Source: a virus
Strand: one strand, 5' to 3'
IMG/VR virus record: IMGVR_UViG_3300030098_006132
Location: 1-47,892 of that record
Length of the DNA stretch: 47,892 bases
The stretch's first letter is position 1, and each line of letters starts with the position of its first letter. The notes under the pieces were generated by a model. The model was not told the DNA's origin. It made no database searches and saw only the letters and a program-made list of their open reading frames with translations. Both the position numbers and the translations under genes were made by a program. Shown piece by piece: positions 35,101 to 42,858 of the stretch.

Positions 35101-38100
35101 GTCCCTGCCAAAGATTCTGCGCTAAGAGCACAATCAGCTGCCGCCAAAGCTTTAGTGAAAGGACTTCCTCAGTCCGAGATAAAGAAAATACATTTAGGGC
35201 ATCTTGCACAAACTCTCGCTGACCCTGCTCTTAAAAATATTCCCGACAGGCACATTGTTGCTATGGTAGGCATTGACATATCCTCAGAAGGACCTGTACG
35301 TACTGATGTTCACCCCAACTATCCGTGGGTGCTTAAAGGACAGGGGCTAGGAATTATGGGCGAGACCGTGCATCTAGCTCAGGCTATGCCTGCGGCTTAT
35401 GCCAATATCATCGACAAGCTGCTGAAGGCGCAAGCTCAGGGGAAGGAGGTTGCCTTAGGAAACATTATACGAGACGCACTTCCTAGTGCTTTAAATAATG
35501 ACATATTAAAGGGAAGGCCTCTCACCACTCGTGAAGACGATGCTGTGAGAGTGATAGCTGCCTTGCAACTATCATTCCCAGACTCGCAGTTCTTTACAGA
35601 CCAAGCGACATGGGAGGAAATCATGGCTTCGGATAATGTGCAGAAAAGAATATCTGAGGGAGATGTAGTCTATGGGTTTACCGTAGATGGAGACGTATAT
35701 CTCAATCCTGAGTTTATGGATTTCAACACACCTATCCACGAGGCGGGACACCTATGGGTAGACTTCATAGAGCAAAACAACCAGAAGTTATTCCAGAAAG
35801 GGATAGAGCTTGTAGAGGGAACAAAAGAGTTGAAGGAAGCTATAGCTGAGTATGGCGACAACATCTTTGCGAGAAAGGAAGCTTTGGCTATTCTTATTGG
35901 TAATAAGGGAGAAACTATCGTCAACGCCTCGCAGCAGAGCAAGTTTGAAAACTGGCTTATGGCTGTAATGAAATACATACAGCAGAAGTTTCCATCACTA
36001 CGGAAGCTTACTCCTCAGCAGGTGTCTGAGCTTACGCTACAGGAGTTTGTTGGCGGTGCCATTAAAGAAGTGCTGGGAGGTAAACCTATAAGCCCCACAA
36101 AGGTAGTATCTAAAAAGGGAGAGGTGCAAGCCAGAAAATCCCCGCAAGCAGAAAAGGAAGCTTTGTTGAAAGAGATTAAATCGCGTAGGAATGTACTCAA
36201 TGCGCGCTATATAAAAGACCCTAAGGGTAAAGACAAGGTTAAGAAATCTAAGATAACAAAAGCAATAGCCGAAGAGATAGATGCCATAAATGAAAAATAT
36301 CGTGGCAAGTGGAGTGATTTGGGAGTGGTAGAGCTGGAAGCTATACGAGATAAATTAATTGAATTAGAAAGGAAAGGAAAAGAAGCTCGTAGAGAAGAAA
36401 CAAAAAAAATTGAAGAGGAAAGGAAATCACTAAGGGCTGAGGCATCGACAATTATAGGTAAAGATAAAAAAGGTATAGGCTCGACTATAGTTATAGAAAG
36501 TGCTCGCTCCATAGAGCAAGAGCCTGCGAGGGAGCTGTATCGCCAGTCTACAAAAGGTAGCACCTTTATTGTTGATGGGGTTTCAAGAACTAAGTCGCAA
36601 TTTAAAGAAGACCTTAAAAAGGGATTGCCGCAAGGGACCGTAGTACAGTATGTGCCAGGTGCCTTAAATGTGGATGCGGTAGAGGCACAAAAGAAATTTA
36701 GACTGCGCTTTTTTAGGCATGACGTAAAAGACCTATTTACATTAATACATGACCTTTTTGGGAAAGGGTATAAAGGCATGAACTTTTTTAGAAAGAACTT
36801 CATAAAGCCTATGCTGACTGCTGAGAAAATATATCGCTCTTTATCTGACAACTTCAACACTGAGTTCTTAGCAATGAAGTACAAAGCCCTATATCCTGAA
36901 GGTAAATCGCTGCTGTCGCGTTTTAAAAATAGGATAAATATGAGTGCCAAGACAGGAATAAAAGTTACCACAGATTTTGGTACCAAAGTAGATATAACCA
37001 ATGACGAAGCAGTGCTGCTGTATAACTACATAAAAAACCCTAAGCTTATTGATAAAATGAGAGAAGGGGGGATTAAAGAAGGTGCTATTACTTTTGAGAT
37101 TATGAAAAAAATAGTAGACTATGTAAACGCAAACCCTAAGCTAAAAAATTATGCTGATGGCATAGTAAAGGTCTATGAAAAATATAAAGAGCCTGTAGAG
37201 ACGGCCCTAGACAAAGAGGGCTACACTACTTTTGGGTATCCCACATACACCACTTACGATGAGTATGTAGAAAAGAAGACTAAGGATTATATGAAAAAAG
37301 GAAGGTCAGAAAGTGATGCCCTAGACATGGCTATTAAAGATGCCGATGAAACCTTTAGCCTGCTTATAGACATTTATGGTAGCATAGATAATATTCCTAG
37401 ACTGATTCCTTACACTCCTACAAAGGTCGATAGCTTTGCTGATGATATGAGCGTAGACACCTTGATTGACCCTAAAGCTGACATTAATGCCATCACGGTA
37501 ATGACGGGGAATTTGGTGGCAAGGAAAGCGGGTGGTGCGTTGAAGTGGAGAGATATATCTCCCCAGGAGTTAGCCCTAAATTATTCTAGGGGAGCACTAA
37601 GAGCAGCGGCATACTTGAAGTTTTTTAAAGATAGCAATGCTATTTTTAATAAAACCAATATGGATAAGATAGAAGCATTAAAAGGTAAAGGCTTTGTTAA
37701 AGAGTTAAAACAAGCTATAGCTAGAGTAATTACAGGACAGAGGAGAGCAGGCATGGGAGAGATGTCAGGGGCTGTTAAATTTTTATATGATTATGTTAAT
37801 ATGTCTCAAGGACTTATAATGTTCTTAAATAAAAAATCTGCCCTCTTGCAGCAGCTATCAATATTAAACTTTGCCCTACACACCAACCCTGTAGATTATG
37901 TAGCAGGGACAGCTTCTTTAGCCACAAAGAAAGAGATGGCAAAAACGCTACAGGAAATATGGAATAGCAAATATATGGTAGGCAGAAGGAAAGGTGCGGC
38001 GGGAGATATCTCTATGGCTGAAGTCATGGATATGAAAGGCTCGTGGTTTAAAAATATAATAAAGGTACCCCTTGAAAAAGGATATTCCTTCACACAATGG

Positions 38101-39084
38101 GGAGATTCTATAGCTATAGCAATAGGAGGGCTGCCATATTACGCTGCTAGAAAAAGAGTTTATGAGAAGGAGGGTCTTAGTGAGGCTGAAGCTAAAGAAA
38201 AAGCCATGCTGGATTTTGAAGAAGTGTCAGAAGGGACCCAGCAGTCTGCTATTATGGCTCGTATCAGCTCACAGCAGGTGACAGCTTTAGGGAGAACGAT
38301 ATTGACATTTGCTAACATTCCTATGCAATATAATAGGTTAATGTATCAGTCGTTTTTAGATATAAAAGATGGCAGAGGAAATCTTGCTACCAACATATCC
38401 AAGATAGTGTATTATGGTGCGGTGCAGAACTTCCTTTTCTCTGCGCTACAGCAGGGATTGTTTTCTTTATTCTGGGATGATGATGATGAGGAACAGGAGA
38501 TAGGAAAGACAACAAGGACTATAAACTCTATGGCTAACACGTTATTAAGAGGTACAGGAGTGTATGGAGCTATTGTCGCAGGCGTAAAAGATGCCGCCAT
38601 GAATTGGCTTATGAAAGAAAAGCCTGATTTTTGGAAAGATGGAGTTATGTCTATTGCCTCTATTGCTCCTTCGGTAGGATATAAAGTTCATCAGGCACGT
38701 TCAGCATATAAAGAAATAGAGTTTGCCAAAGAGGAGGATTGGGACCAATTTTCAAACCTAGAAATTGACGAAGAGTTTTTAGACAATCCCTATGTGCGCG
38801 GTATTTCTAAAAGTATTTCTACAGGATTAAATACGCCTATAGAAAGAATATTCCAGCATATAGATGATGGGGTGGATGCGGCAAACGAAGAATATGATGG
38901 TTTATTGAGAATATTAAGAGCGGCTGGATGGAGCCGATACGCTTTGGGCATGGATGCAAAATGGGAAGAAGAAAAAGAGGTAGAAGGATATATGAGAAAA
39001 TCCTTTAGAGCAGTCCCTCCTCCACCTCCTCCACCTCCTCCACCTCGCAGAGCAGCTCCTCGCAGAGCAGCTCCTCGCAGATAA
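29146..39084 (+). CDS. Giant polyvalent ejection protein: transglycosylase-like and zincin-like segments
   Basis: The product has 3,312 residues. Residues 1-65 hold two related repeats (DLYNKAKDKGYTKSMDAFTT and MFSYVQGKGYKKDINSFHEL). Residues about 104-240 look like a lysozyme/transglycosylase domain (HGIAKVESLYKG with candidate E112, SSAAGKYQILWDEHNKKI). Hydrophobic segments occur near 650-690 and 820-850. A Lys/Ala/Glu/Pro repeat lies around 1333-1366. A zinc-peptidase motif HEAGH is at 2198-2202 in TPIHEAGHLWVDF. Long helices fill much of the rest. The C-terminal part (GGLPYYAARKRVYEKEG) is helical, and the end is ten prolines plus RRAAP repeats. It takes the gp16 position of T7-like phages. 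The protein is probably injected: it may cut the wall, cross the membrane, and act inside the cell. Confidence 0.8.
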   Translation: MNEEVIKDLYNKAKDKGYTKSMDAFTTLLQSNEDVQNDMFSYVQGKGYKKDINSFHELIGVKKKETGASAGPMVEDATISEDAKVETIPPGDSSVSDKGDSSKVKHGIAKVESLYKGSPFKDNPYAATNPNSSAAGKYQILWDEHNKKITQVTGVKTKEEFLKNPEAQEKFMDWWVPNVLEPDSLKLKKALPEQTKNLSDDDLLALVHFQGLKRAKKFLEEGSMAVADDQNITVDEYLEKFRKGTLDYAPEAQKESPEQEQRSLEYEKFRGSKPVTAEQMEGIVKEAKQDMGWVDPLELPNTFFDMIPDEDTWSKTQVALTQAYADLKDSISEEDDKTKGTLMGRALEFVEDFLPKTDKEIAAKTTYDRLKSEGKDPKTMSPEVFAQEVFNTLRQEAITRREEYNQEEYLSALEDDDEGDIKKDSLVEQNLKESKNLSIAIKRDLVERASIEAAYKENLSVGKGLEKQMEAADGEDRLLIAEQYAQVMAQAKRDYDAAVKITKKINENTKDLQSFETEADLLKRNYDHLINKGAQLGSSILKIGLTGAKAIKDVGVAIPIVGLFGDVPVAMARYGVEQIEAGFGIDMDMALKAISKVEAGSQKLEDKLDAADKWVNENMVDNMRKARQLDDLSSWSDYGQWAGDVLATNISQVAIVALTGPAGLGILSASAYGGKLQGMEEELKQMGISHTKMLEQLEGMEEGPARQALEEKIKENQVDIEGHNFVQMRVASALVAAGEFASERVTLGIIKRAMPSTRFVRVMQKYKEGNIGEQIRLGAKAAYKENGKKLGRWMLAPAEEGGSEVFAQVVENLADKYVMNKDVGIFDHINEAFWSGALIGGTINTTGLVAGAIAQNTLRQDKKTIANNLLTIEKYAKQIEAINNSSAVMDKKSQTAPLYEAALNLEIENGLLISKGIGIAKRLTLSEMQQIGKIDSEFGQLVKKYNDVKNSTVLDDGVKKALIKQYQAQYNQLVTQKDNLLTKGESQDPRYILNEQEVSKEELQAYIADEANLQKLAEGKASVRIANDTSLENEFVKKIKPIQDAIQKPSTEEMDVRQRARDGEEVGVRDTKEPDVTEEVVVEVQEQDVQQKEKVDKTEEYLSREGGFQNVSARVAKKEKINEKEVDSAIDEAYNLLDEIEKDTDISKEDKAALTEIIEEEITKLENYELITETQTRKIAEAKTVRVPKKAKGKTAEEKQFEGKKADYSDKQGGGGRGTIVLVERPDGKEYYVLEGAKRNVLGARPTVSFVLGEKGKVFQNATINYNENNEPVSITTQEKGGKQVTIKDPEIAKQVFIEQTKDEDFDQEFFEETYIEFVGEEDVEVLKTEPRKAKKAEPVAKAEPKKAEPKKAEPAKPVAKAEPKKVTEEIKQKFKEEINSPKLRSTKGAIEDMVRFLRDELGLDVNMGGKGKAVYDGANFNFIIDGVEFSVQGTGNILGGGFTSLDITLDEILEAKEKAQGPVQFRKKPQFKTLNIPKRGVKDEKGTIERLSERYPDAEAFGNALIPFLEQEFDKTINSKILEQGLNKLQEKGAPPQMIKQVKSMLQKKQQQQEGKEIERIETAETNQAEADLIEKIDNRKVELQEEHKKEVVSQVQADNIKPRTKILGIGKATGAKAKALPEMTYTFSINQATEGIRSLEGRRGVSVSGEGANKTISIKGKDLVRYGLAQPISKAERLKAHGIIDNVSQYFGKQAYNEMSPERKKFLGMFRKGKAEEVEAEVVDEVAVIAEEMNKMEGLVIEDVPFEALKGKGKMDTKTFKRKGVAKKPKIVGIADFANMPVMVTISDELTTGEVTNPQTGEVIDNLRGGILGPYTEGMEDVAWSYTGISPTQETWNTALKVYEKNKALFDKLWKEGKLPDQHIPVAVVKMGKDAMKSNEAMVRQVVQNLATFPAKNKAAAYKALMPDIKKLRKTIDNRIKKREEAGKEGKRADKNLLKDYNNIIDFLEKHKTLDAVLENLTDLKIRERPLLINRFTTGKMSLVPAKDSALRAQSAAAKALVKGLPQSEIKKIHLGHLAQTLADPALKNIPDRHIVAMVGIDISSEGPVRTDVHPNYPWVLKGQGLGIMGETVHLAQAMPAAYANIIDKLLKAQAQGKEVALGNIIRDALPSALNNDILKGRPLTTREDDAVRVIAALQLSFPDSQFFTDQATWEEIMASDNVQKRISEGDVVYGFTVDGDVYLNPEFMDFNTPIHEAGHLWVDFIEQNNQKLFQKGIELVEGTKELKEAIAEYGDNIFARKEALAILIGNKGETIVNASQQSKFENWLMAVMKYIQQKFPSLRKLTPQQVSELTLQEFVGGAIKEVLGGKPISPTKVVSKKGEVQARKSPQAEKEALLKEIKSRRNVLNARYIKDPKGKDKVKKSKITKAIAEEIDAINEKYRGKWSDLGVVELEAIRDKLIELERKGKEARREETKKIEEERKSLRAEASTIIGKDKKGIGSTIVIESARSIEQEPARELYRQSTKGSTFIVDGVSRTKSQFKEDLKKGLPQGTVVQYVPGALNVDAVEAQKKFRLRFFRHDVKDLFTLIHDLFGKGYKGMNFFRKNFIKPMLTAEKIYRSLSDNFNTEFLAMKYKALYPEGKSLLSRFKNRINMSAKTGIKVTTDFGTKVDITNDEAVLLYNYIKNPKLIDKMREGGIKEGAITFEIMKKIVDYVNANPKLKNYADGIVKVYEKYKEPVETALDKEGYTTFGYPTYTTYDEYVEKKTKDYMKKGRSESDALDMAIKDADETFSLLIDIYGSIDNIPRLIPYTPTKVDSFADDMSVDTLIDPKADINAITVMTGNLVARKAGGALKWRDISPQELALNYSRGALRAAAYLKFFKDSNAIFNKTNMDKIEALKGKGFVKELKQAIARVITGQRRAGMGEMSGAVKFLYDYVNMSQGLIMFLNKKSALLQQLSILNFALHTNPVDYVAGTASLATKKEMAKTLQEIWNSKYMVGRRKGAAGDISMAEVMDMKGSWFKNIIKVPLEKGYSFTQWGDSIAIAIGGLPYYAARKRVYEKEGLSEAEAKEKAMLDFEEVSEGTQQSAIMARISSQQVTALGRTILTFANIPMQYNRLMYQSFLDIKDGRGNLATNISKIVYYGAVQNFLFSALQQGLFSLFWDDDDEEQEIGKTTRTINSMANTLLRGTGVYGAIVAGVKDAAMNWLMKEKPDFWKDGVMSIASIAPSVGYKVHQARSAYKEIEFAKEEDWDQFSNLEIDEEFLDNPYVRGISKSISTGLNTPIERIFQHIDDGVDAANEEYDGLLRILRAAGWSRYALGMDAKWEEEKEVEGYMRKSFRAVPPPPPPPPPPRRAAPRRAAPRR
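33141..33243 (+). repeat. Lys-Ala-Glu-Pro coding repeat in the giant gene
   Basis: The sequence encodes about 35 residues built from AKAEPKK and KAEP units (for example AKAEPKKAEPKKAEPAKP). Such KAEP tracts behave as stiff, extended linkers (TonB is a known case) and separate the helical middle of the giant protein from the following globular parts. Confidence 0.8.
39013..39081 (+). repeat. Poly-proline and RRAAP repeat tail
   Basis: The last 23 codons of the giant gene encode ten prolines (CCT CCT CCA triplet-repeats, three and a third units) followed by RRAAP RRAAP RR. Copies are near-identical at the DNA level, so the length could change by slippage. Confidence 0.9.
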
Positions 39085-39086
39085 TA

Positions 39087-40208
39087 CTAAAACAGGTGAG
39101 TGAGTCTAGCTATCTGCCCATGCTTAGGGTGATGAAGGAATCCTTCGATAGCTTTGGGGGCATGCTGATGGCCCATCTTGTGGTGCCAAGAGTCGGTGCC
39201 TGATGGAGAGCGCAGGCTCTCTACATTTACAGAGCCATAGTCTTTAGATGTTTTGTGATGTACGTGGTGAGTATATACGTATCGGTGTTTTGATTTAGCC
39301 CACTCCTCTTTAGCCTCATGTGCCATAAGTAGTGGCAGGTCAGTAGCCTTAGCGGCATCGCCGTGAGTGGTGCCAATAAGGTTGTTGCCATAATGATAAT
39401 ATTTTCTGTGAGCAATACTTACATCAAAAGTAATATGTGGGCATTTATGGAACCATGAGGTTATGGTATCGGCAAGAAAGAAGCCGTTGGTATAGTCGTG
39501 GTTGCTGGGATTATACATGAAATGTACATCAGCAATACGCATAAGCTTCTCTAGGGTCTCTACATATATTTTCTTTGCCATGAGGAAGTTCTCATACCAC
39601 ATCCTATCAGTATCTTGTGAGGTGCCCTTAGTAGTTTTCCTGTCGGGAGTATCTATATGTAAGATGTCGTTGCCCCCAATAAATAATATCTGTTCTATGT
39701 TGTAGCCTATAGTCTTATCTAAGATGCCCTGCACGCCCTCGCGTACTCGCTTTACTGCTATATTGGAGTCGTAATCATCGCCACTTTCCATAGCTGTAGC
39801 CAGCTTGCCTATATGCACATCAGCAGGGTCTATAACAAGGAGGTGCCCGTCAGGCATATCGCTCCTCACGATAGTGGGATATTCAGGAGCATGTTCCTTC
39901 ATGGATTCTATGAGCTCCTCACGAATCTCTTCATAGCTGACACCATCTTCACCTTTGACGTTGATAGAGTAGTGCTGCCCTTTGTACCAATAGTATTTAA
40001 CTTTATCAAAAGGGATGCCGACTTTTTCACACTCCTCCAACAGCCCTGTGCTTTCCTGCTCATAGATATGTCTATCTAACTTCTTGCGTATAGAGTCAAT
40101 AGAGTTAGGAATATTATAGGTCTTTTTAATAATTCTCGATACCTCACTTTTATTATTCGTAACAGTTTTATATAAACTATACGCGTGTTCCAGCTGCTCC
40201 TTCGTCAT
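39087..40208 (-). CDS. Calcineurin-like metallophosphoesterase with N-terminal helical region
   Basis: The product has 373 residues. The two-metal site is complete: D130 and H132 in IDPADVHIGK, G178-D181 in FIGGNDIL, N236-D238 in PSNHDY, H282-D284 in THGDAA, and HHVHH (314-318). Residues 1-60 look like a helix-turn-helix (SEVSRIIKKTYNIPNSIDSI), suggesting DNA contact. Mre11/SbcD nucleases have this fold and process DNA ends, but a phosphatase or cyclic-nucleotide role is also possible. It is the last gene of the leftward arm, stopping two bases from the giant gene's stop; its start overlaps the small upstream gene by 32 bases. Confidence 0.8.
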   Translation of the reverse strand: MTKEQLEHAYSLYKTVTNNKSEVSRIIKKTYNIPNSIDSIRKKLDRHIYEQESTGLLEECEKVGIPFDKVKYYWYKGQHYSINVKGEDGVSYEEIREELIESMKEHAPEYPTIVRSDMPDGHLLVIDPADVHIGKLATAMESGDDYDSNIAVKRVREGVQGILDKTIGYNIEQILFIGGNDILHIDTPDRKTTKGTSQDTDRMWYENFLMAKKIYVETLEKLMRIADVHFMYNPSNHDYTNGFFLADTITSWFHKCPHITFDVSIAHRKYYHYGNNLIGTTHGDAAKATDLPLLMAHEAKEEWAKSKHRYVYTHHVHHKTSKDYGSVNVESLRSPSGTDSWHHKMGHQHAPKAIEGFLHHPKHGQIARLTHLF

Positions 40209-40386
40209 GGATGTGATTAATTTTTATCTGAGACATTAAAAAGGAAAGATGACGCAAAGCTTTTTTCAAGCCCGCATCATCTTCGTCCATAAGGGAATCA
40301 TATATATCATCAGTGCTATTATGAATGTTGTCCATAAGAAGATTGATGTACCTTATCTTATTATGGTCTCCCTTCTGCACTGCCAT
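40177..40386 (-). CDS. Small helical protein upstream of the phosphoesterase
   Basis: The 69-residue product (MAVQKGDHNKIRYINLLMDN) is helical and acidic in the middle (DDIYDSLMDEDDAGLKKALR). No family is recognised. Its 3' end overlaps the phosphoesterase start by 32 bases in another frame. Three bases upstream of its ATG a minus-strand TATATTCG (revcomp of 40390-40397) resembles the -7 box with one mismatch, giving a possible near-leaderless start, but this is weak. Confidence 0.55.
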   Translation of the reverse strand: MAVQKGDHNKIRYINLLMDNIHNSTDDIYDSLMDEDDAGLKKALRHLSFLMSQIKINHIHDEGAAGTRV

Positions 40387-40422
40387 GTGCGAATATAAAC
40401 AATTATATCACATAAAACAATA

Positions 40423-42282
40423 CTACATATTAACAACTTCACAGGAGCCGCCAGCACATGCAATCTCGCCACTAAGGTCGGTGTTGTCATCATTCTCAGC
40501 AATACCCGTGAGGTCTATAGTTTTTAACTGCGTATATAGCTTATTGAAATGCTGCTCATCAATAGATTCAAAAGGAGCTTGCTTATATGTTCCTCCATCA
40601 TAAGGCAATACCGATAACCCATTAAAGGTATCCTTGTGGTGCCACATCCATTCACACACCTCTTCCCACTCATCATCTTTTATAGATATAGTAGCAGAGA
40701 CATTGTTGGTGTTAGAGCCTGAAGCATGACCATTCTTTACCCACTCGGTATTAAACTTAGAGACTCTCTCTAGCAGAGAAAAGGCTGTCTCGTTGTCGCG
40801 AACAATAGCGCCCTCAGGTGCTGCCTGTGGAATCTCTATGACTGCTGTGTTAGGAATAGCCTCGTAGTCGGTGACAAGTTCAGGGTGATGCTCAGCAAGG
40901 TAAAGATATAAAGGCTCATCTTTAGTGCATTGCATACGCCTTATATAGTATGGTGCATGCCACGCATGAATACCACTAGAAGTGCCTACCACGCAGCTAG
41001 TCGTGCCTGAAGGTTTTATAGTCGTCTGCCTCGCTGCTGTATTGATGCCCAATATATCAGACACTTCTTTATTCTCGCTGTTAACAACAGCTGCTGCTTC
41101 GGTAAGGTCATACCCTAATATATTGCCGTTGCAGATACCTGTAATGCCTACACCAATAAGGGCATCTTTTTCAGTGGTGTTCTGCCATATAGGGCGTAAG
41201 TAGTGGAAGTTAGTAAATCCTGCCTGCAAGGTGCCAAAGAAAGCCGCTACTCTAGCTCTTTCATTAAGGTCTTCTTGAGACTCTATGTTGCCGCCATTTA
41301 TCTCTGTAAGGTTGCAGAACTGATAGGGACGTAGGGCTATCTCGCAACAAGGGTTGCATCCCCAATCTTTATCATTAGAAAAATATACCCCAGGCTCCCC
41401 AGAGCCGCTATCTTTGATACGATTCCATATCTGCGTAAAGAACTTCTTCGTTACCCTATGTCTTAATATAACTGCAGAGTTGTTGGCTCTACCACGTTGA
41501 GGATTTTTTTCCCACCACATGCCAGCCTTTGCCCCTAACATAGCTTCATCGTCAGCAGAGAACAAAGAGATAAGTGCCGCCCTACGGATGCCTCCTGCAA
41601 GTACAGCGTCAGCGATATGGCATACAATGTCATGCACCTCAAGAGAAGTAAGCTTAGCGCCATCGGTTTTTCTTTCTAAGATAAGCTCTATATTAAATAG
41701 GCATCGCTTTAATGGCTCAGGGCCTGGAGCTTTCCCTCCCGCCGTGACAAGCCTAGAGCCCTTAGGTCTTATGTCGCTGAAGTCAAAGACAGGTTTAGTT
41801 TTGCGGTAGCCAAAATATGAAGACAAGAGATGCCTAACAGAATCTGCCCATCCCTCTATGCTATCGCCCACTAAATACTTCTGCTTCTTTAGTGGCTTCC
41901 TAATTTCAGGGAGTTGTTCTATATGGTGATATTGCACCGAGAAGCCCACACCTGTTCCTCCCAAAAGCAAGAACATAATCTCCGAAAAAGACCTGTAATC
42001 ATCAAGGGGTAAATAGGCGCAATTATAAATGCGCGATTCATTCTTTACTATAGCAGGACCTGCAAATTGAGCAGCGCGCATAGACATCAAAACTTTCTTG
42101 TTACGTATAAGCTCCATATTGGAGTGGATGCTCGCACTTAGCATAGGATATCTTTCCATCATCATGTTCTCATAACGCGTACATATTTCCCCCCAAGTCT
42201 CTCTGCGCCCCTGGTGGTGTAAAAATTTTGCGTACTTATTAAAGACTACGATGTCACTAAGAATCTGATTGTTCTTTTTCAT
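40423..42282 (-). CDS. nrdJ: Class II (B12-dependent) ribonucleotide reductase
   Basis: The 619-residue enzyme makes deoxynucleotides using adenosylcobalamin and needs no oxygen or small subunit. Active-site residues match the monomeric triphosphate reductase of Lactobacillus leichmannii by spacing: C88 in YNCAYL; N310, C312 and E314 in CNPCCEIAL; C323 eleven residues later; and the C-terminal shuttle pair C609/C614 in ACAGGSCEVV. PSGTTSCVVG (424-433) is the expected substrate-phosphate loop. The Lactobacillus enzyme has about 739 residues, so this one is compact. Host cobalamin would be required. It supplies dNTPs for the replication arm. Confidence 0.92.
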   Translation of the reverse strand: MKKNNQILSDIVVFNKYAKFLHHQGRRETWGEICTRYENMMMERYPMLSASIHSNMELIRNKKVLMSMRAAQFAGPAIVKNESRIYNCAYLPLDDYRSFSEIMFLLLGGTGVGFSVQYHHIEQLPEIRKPLKKQKYLVGDSIEGWADSVRHLLSSYFGYRKTKPVFDFSDIRPKGSRLVTAGGKAPGPEPLKRCLFNIELILERKTDGAKLTSLEVHDIVCHIADAVLAGGIRRAALISLFSADDEAMLGAKAGMWWEKNPQRGRANNSAVILRHRVTKKFFTQIWNRIKDSGSGEPGVYFSNDKDWGCNPCCEIALRPYQFCNLTEINGGNIESQEDLNERARVAAFFGTLQAGFTNFHYLRPIWQNTTEKDALIGVGITGICNGNILGYDLTEAAAVVNSENKEVSDILGINTAARQTTIKPSGTTSCVVGTSSGIHAWHAPYYIRRMQCTKDEPLYLYLAEHHPELVTDYEAIPNTAVIEIPQAAPEGAIVRDNETAFSLLERVSKFNTEWVKNGHASGSNTNNVSATISIKDDEWEEVCEWMWHHKDTFNGLSVLPYDGGTYKQAPFESIDEQHFNKLYTQLKTIDLTGIAENDDNTDLSGEIACAGGSCEVVNM

Positions 42283-42308
42283 GGTGTGGTGAAATTTAAA
42301 AGTTAATA

Positions 42309-42608
42309 TTAAAATATACTCCTTACCTTTCGGGTATGTGTTTCCACAAGATTGCCCTTCAACATAAGGTCAAGATAGCGGTCTGAATCTATCTCTTCAA
42401 TATCATAGAGATAGACCTCCCACGGGTTTACAGAATTAAAATGAATCTCAAAAAATCTAGCGTTACTTTTGTCGTCATTAAAAGTCATGCCCAAAGATAC
42501 ATCTTCTTCAATGACATTAGCAAGTCTTTCTAATGATTCAAATAAATAAGCTGATACATATTCTCGATGGCTCTCAATGCTATTGATAACCTCTTTGTCT
42601 ATAAGCAT
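42309..42608 (-). CDS. Small acidic protein of unknown function
   Basis: From the ATG at 42608 the product has 99 residues (MLIDKEVINSIESHREYVSA). A longer frame opens at 42662 but would overlap the nuclease gene by 50 bases, and its extra 18 residues are low-complexity Lys/Ser/Thr sequence. The shorter form leaves four bases after the nuclease stop. The sequence has a helical first half (YLFESLERLANVIEEDVSLG) and a strand-rich second half (FFEIHFNSVNPWEVYLYDIE). No catalytic motif. It may be an immunity- or replication-associated small protein; I cannot say which. Confidence 0.6.
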   Translation of the reverse strand: MLIDKEVINSIESHREYVSAYLFESLERLANVIEEDVSLGMTFNDDKSNARFFEIHFNSVNPWEVYLYDIEEIDSDRYLDLMLKGNLVETHTRKVRSIF

Positions 42609-42612
42609 CACC

Positions 42613-42858
42613 TTACTCGCCTTTGTAGATTTCGGTTGTGATTCCGTGTTTTTCAAGCTCATCCATTCTATATTTTTGTAAGCTACTAAGACGGCCTTTA
42701 GAAGTTTTTACCTCACAAAATACTACACCACAATTCGGGGGTATAGCAATAAGGTCAGGTATTCCGTTCTTGTTCGTCTTCATTAATTTAATAACATAAT
42801 AGCCTTCTTCTTCTAGTTGCTTAATTTTTTTTTGTTGAATTTTTCCTTCTTCAGTCAT
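42613..42858 (-). CDS. VRR-NUC family nuclease
   Basis: An 81-residue stand-alone VRR-NUC domain. The catalytic residues of this PD-(D/E)XK clan member are visible: G32-D35 in NGIPDLIAI, E49 and K51 in VFCEVKTSKG, and Q61 in LSSLQ. Stand-alone VRR-NUC proteins of phages are Holliday-junction resolvase-like and act on branched DNA. Its ATG shares one base with the helicase stop (TGATG), so the two are co-translated and probably work together on replication or recombination intermediates. Confidence 0.9.
   Translation of the reverse strand: MTEEGKIQQKKIKQLEEEGYYVIKLMKTNKNGIPDLIAIPPNCGVVFCEVKTSKGRLSSLQKYRMDELEKHGITTEIYKGE

Noticed and set aside
36207-37001. 264-codon leftward ORF inside the giant gene
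   Set aside because: It is antisense to a Lys/Glu-rich coding region, is rich in Leu/Ser/Phe, has no leader, and lies wholly inside a convincing gene.
42609-42662. Upstream start at 42662 for the small acidic gene
   Set aside because: It would overlap the VRR-NUC 3' end by 50 bases and adds only low-complexity residues; 42608 gives a four-base gap.
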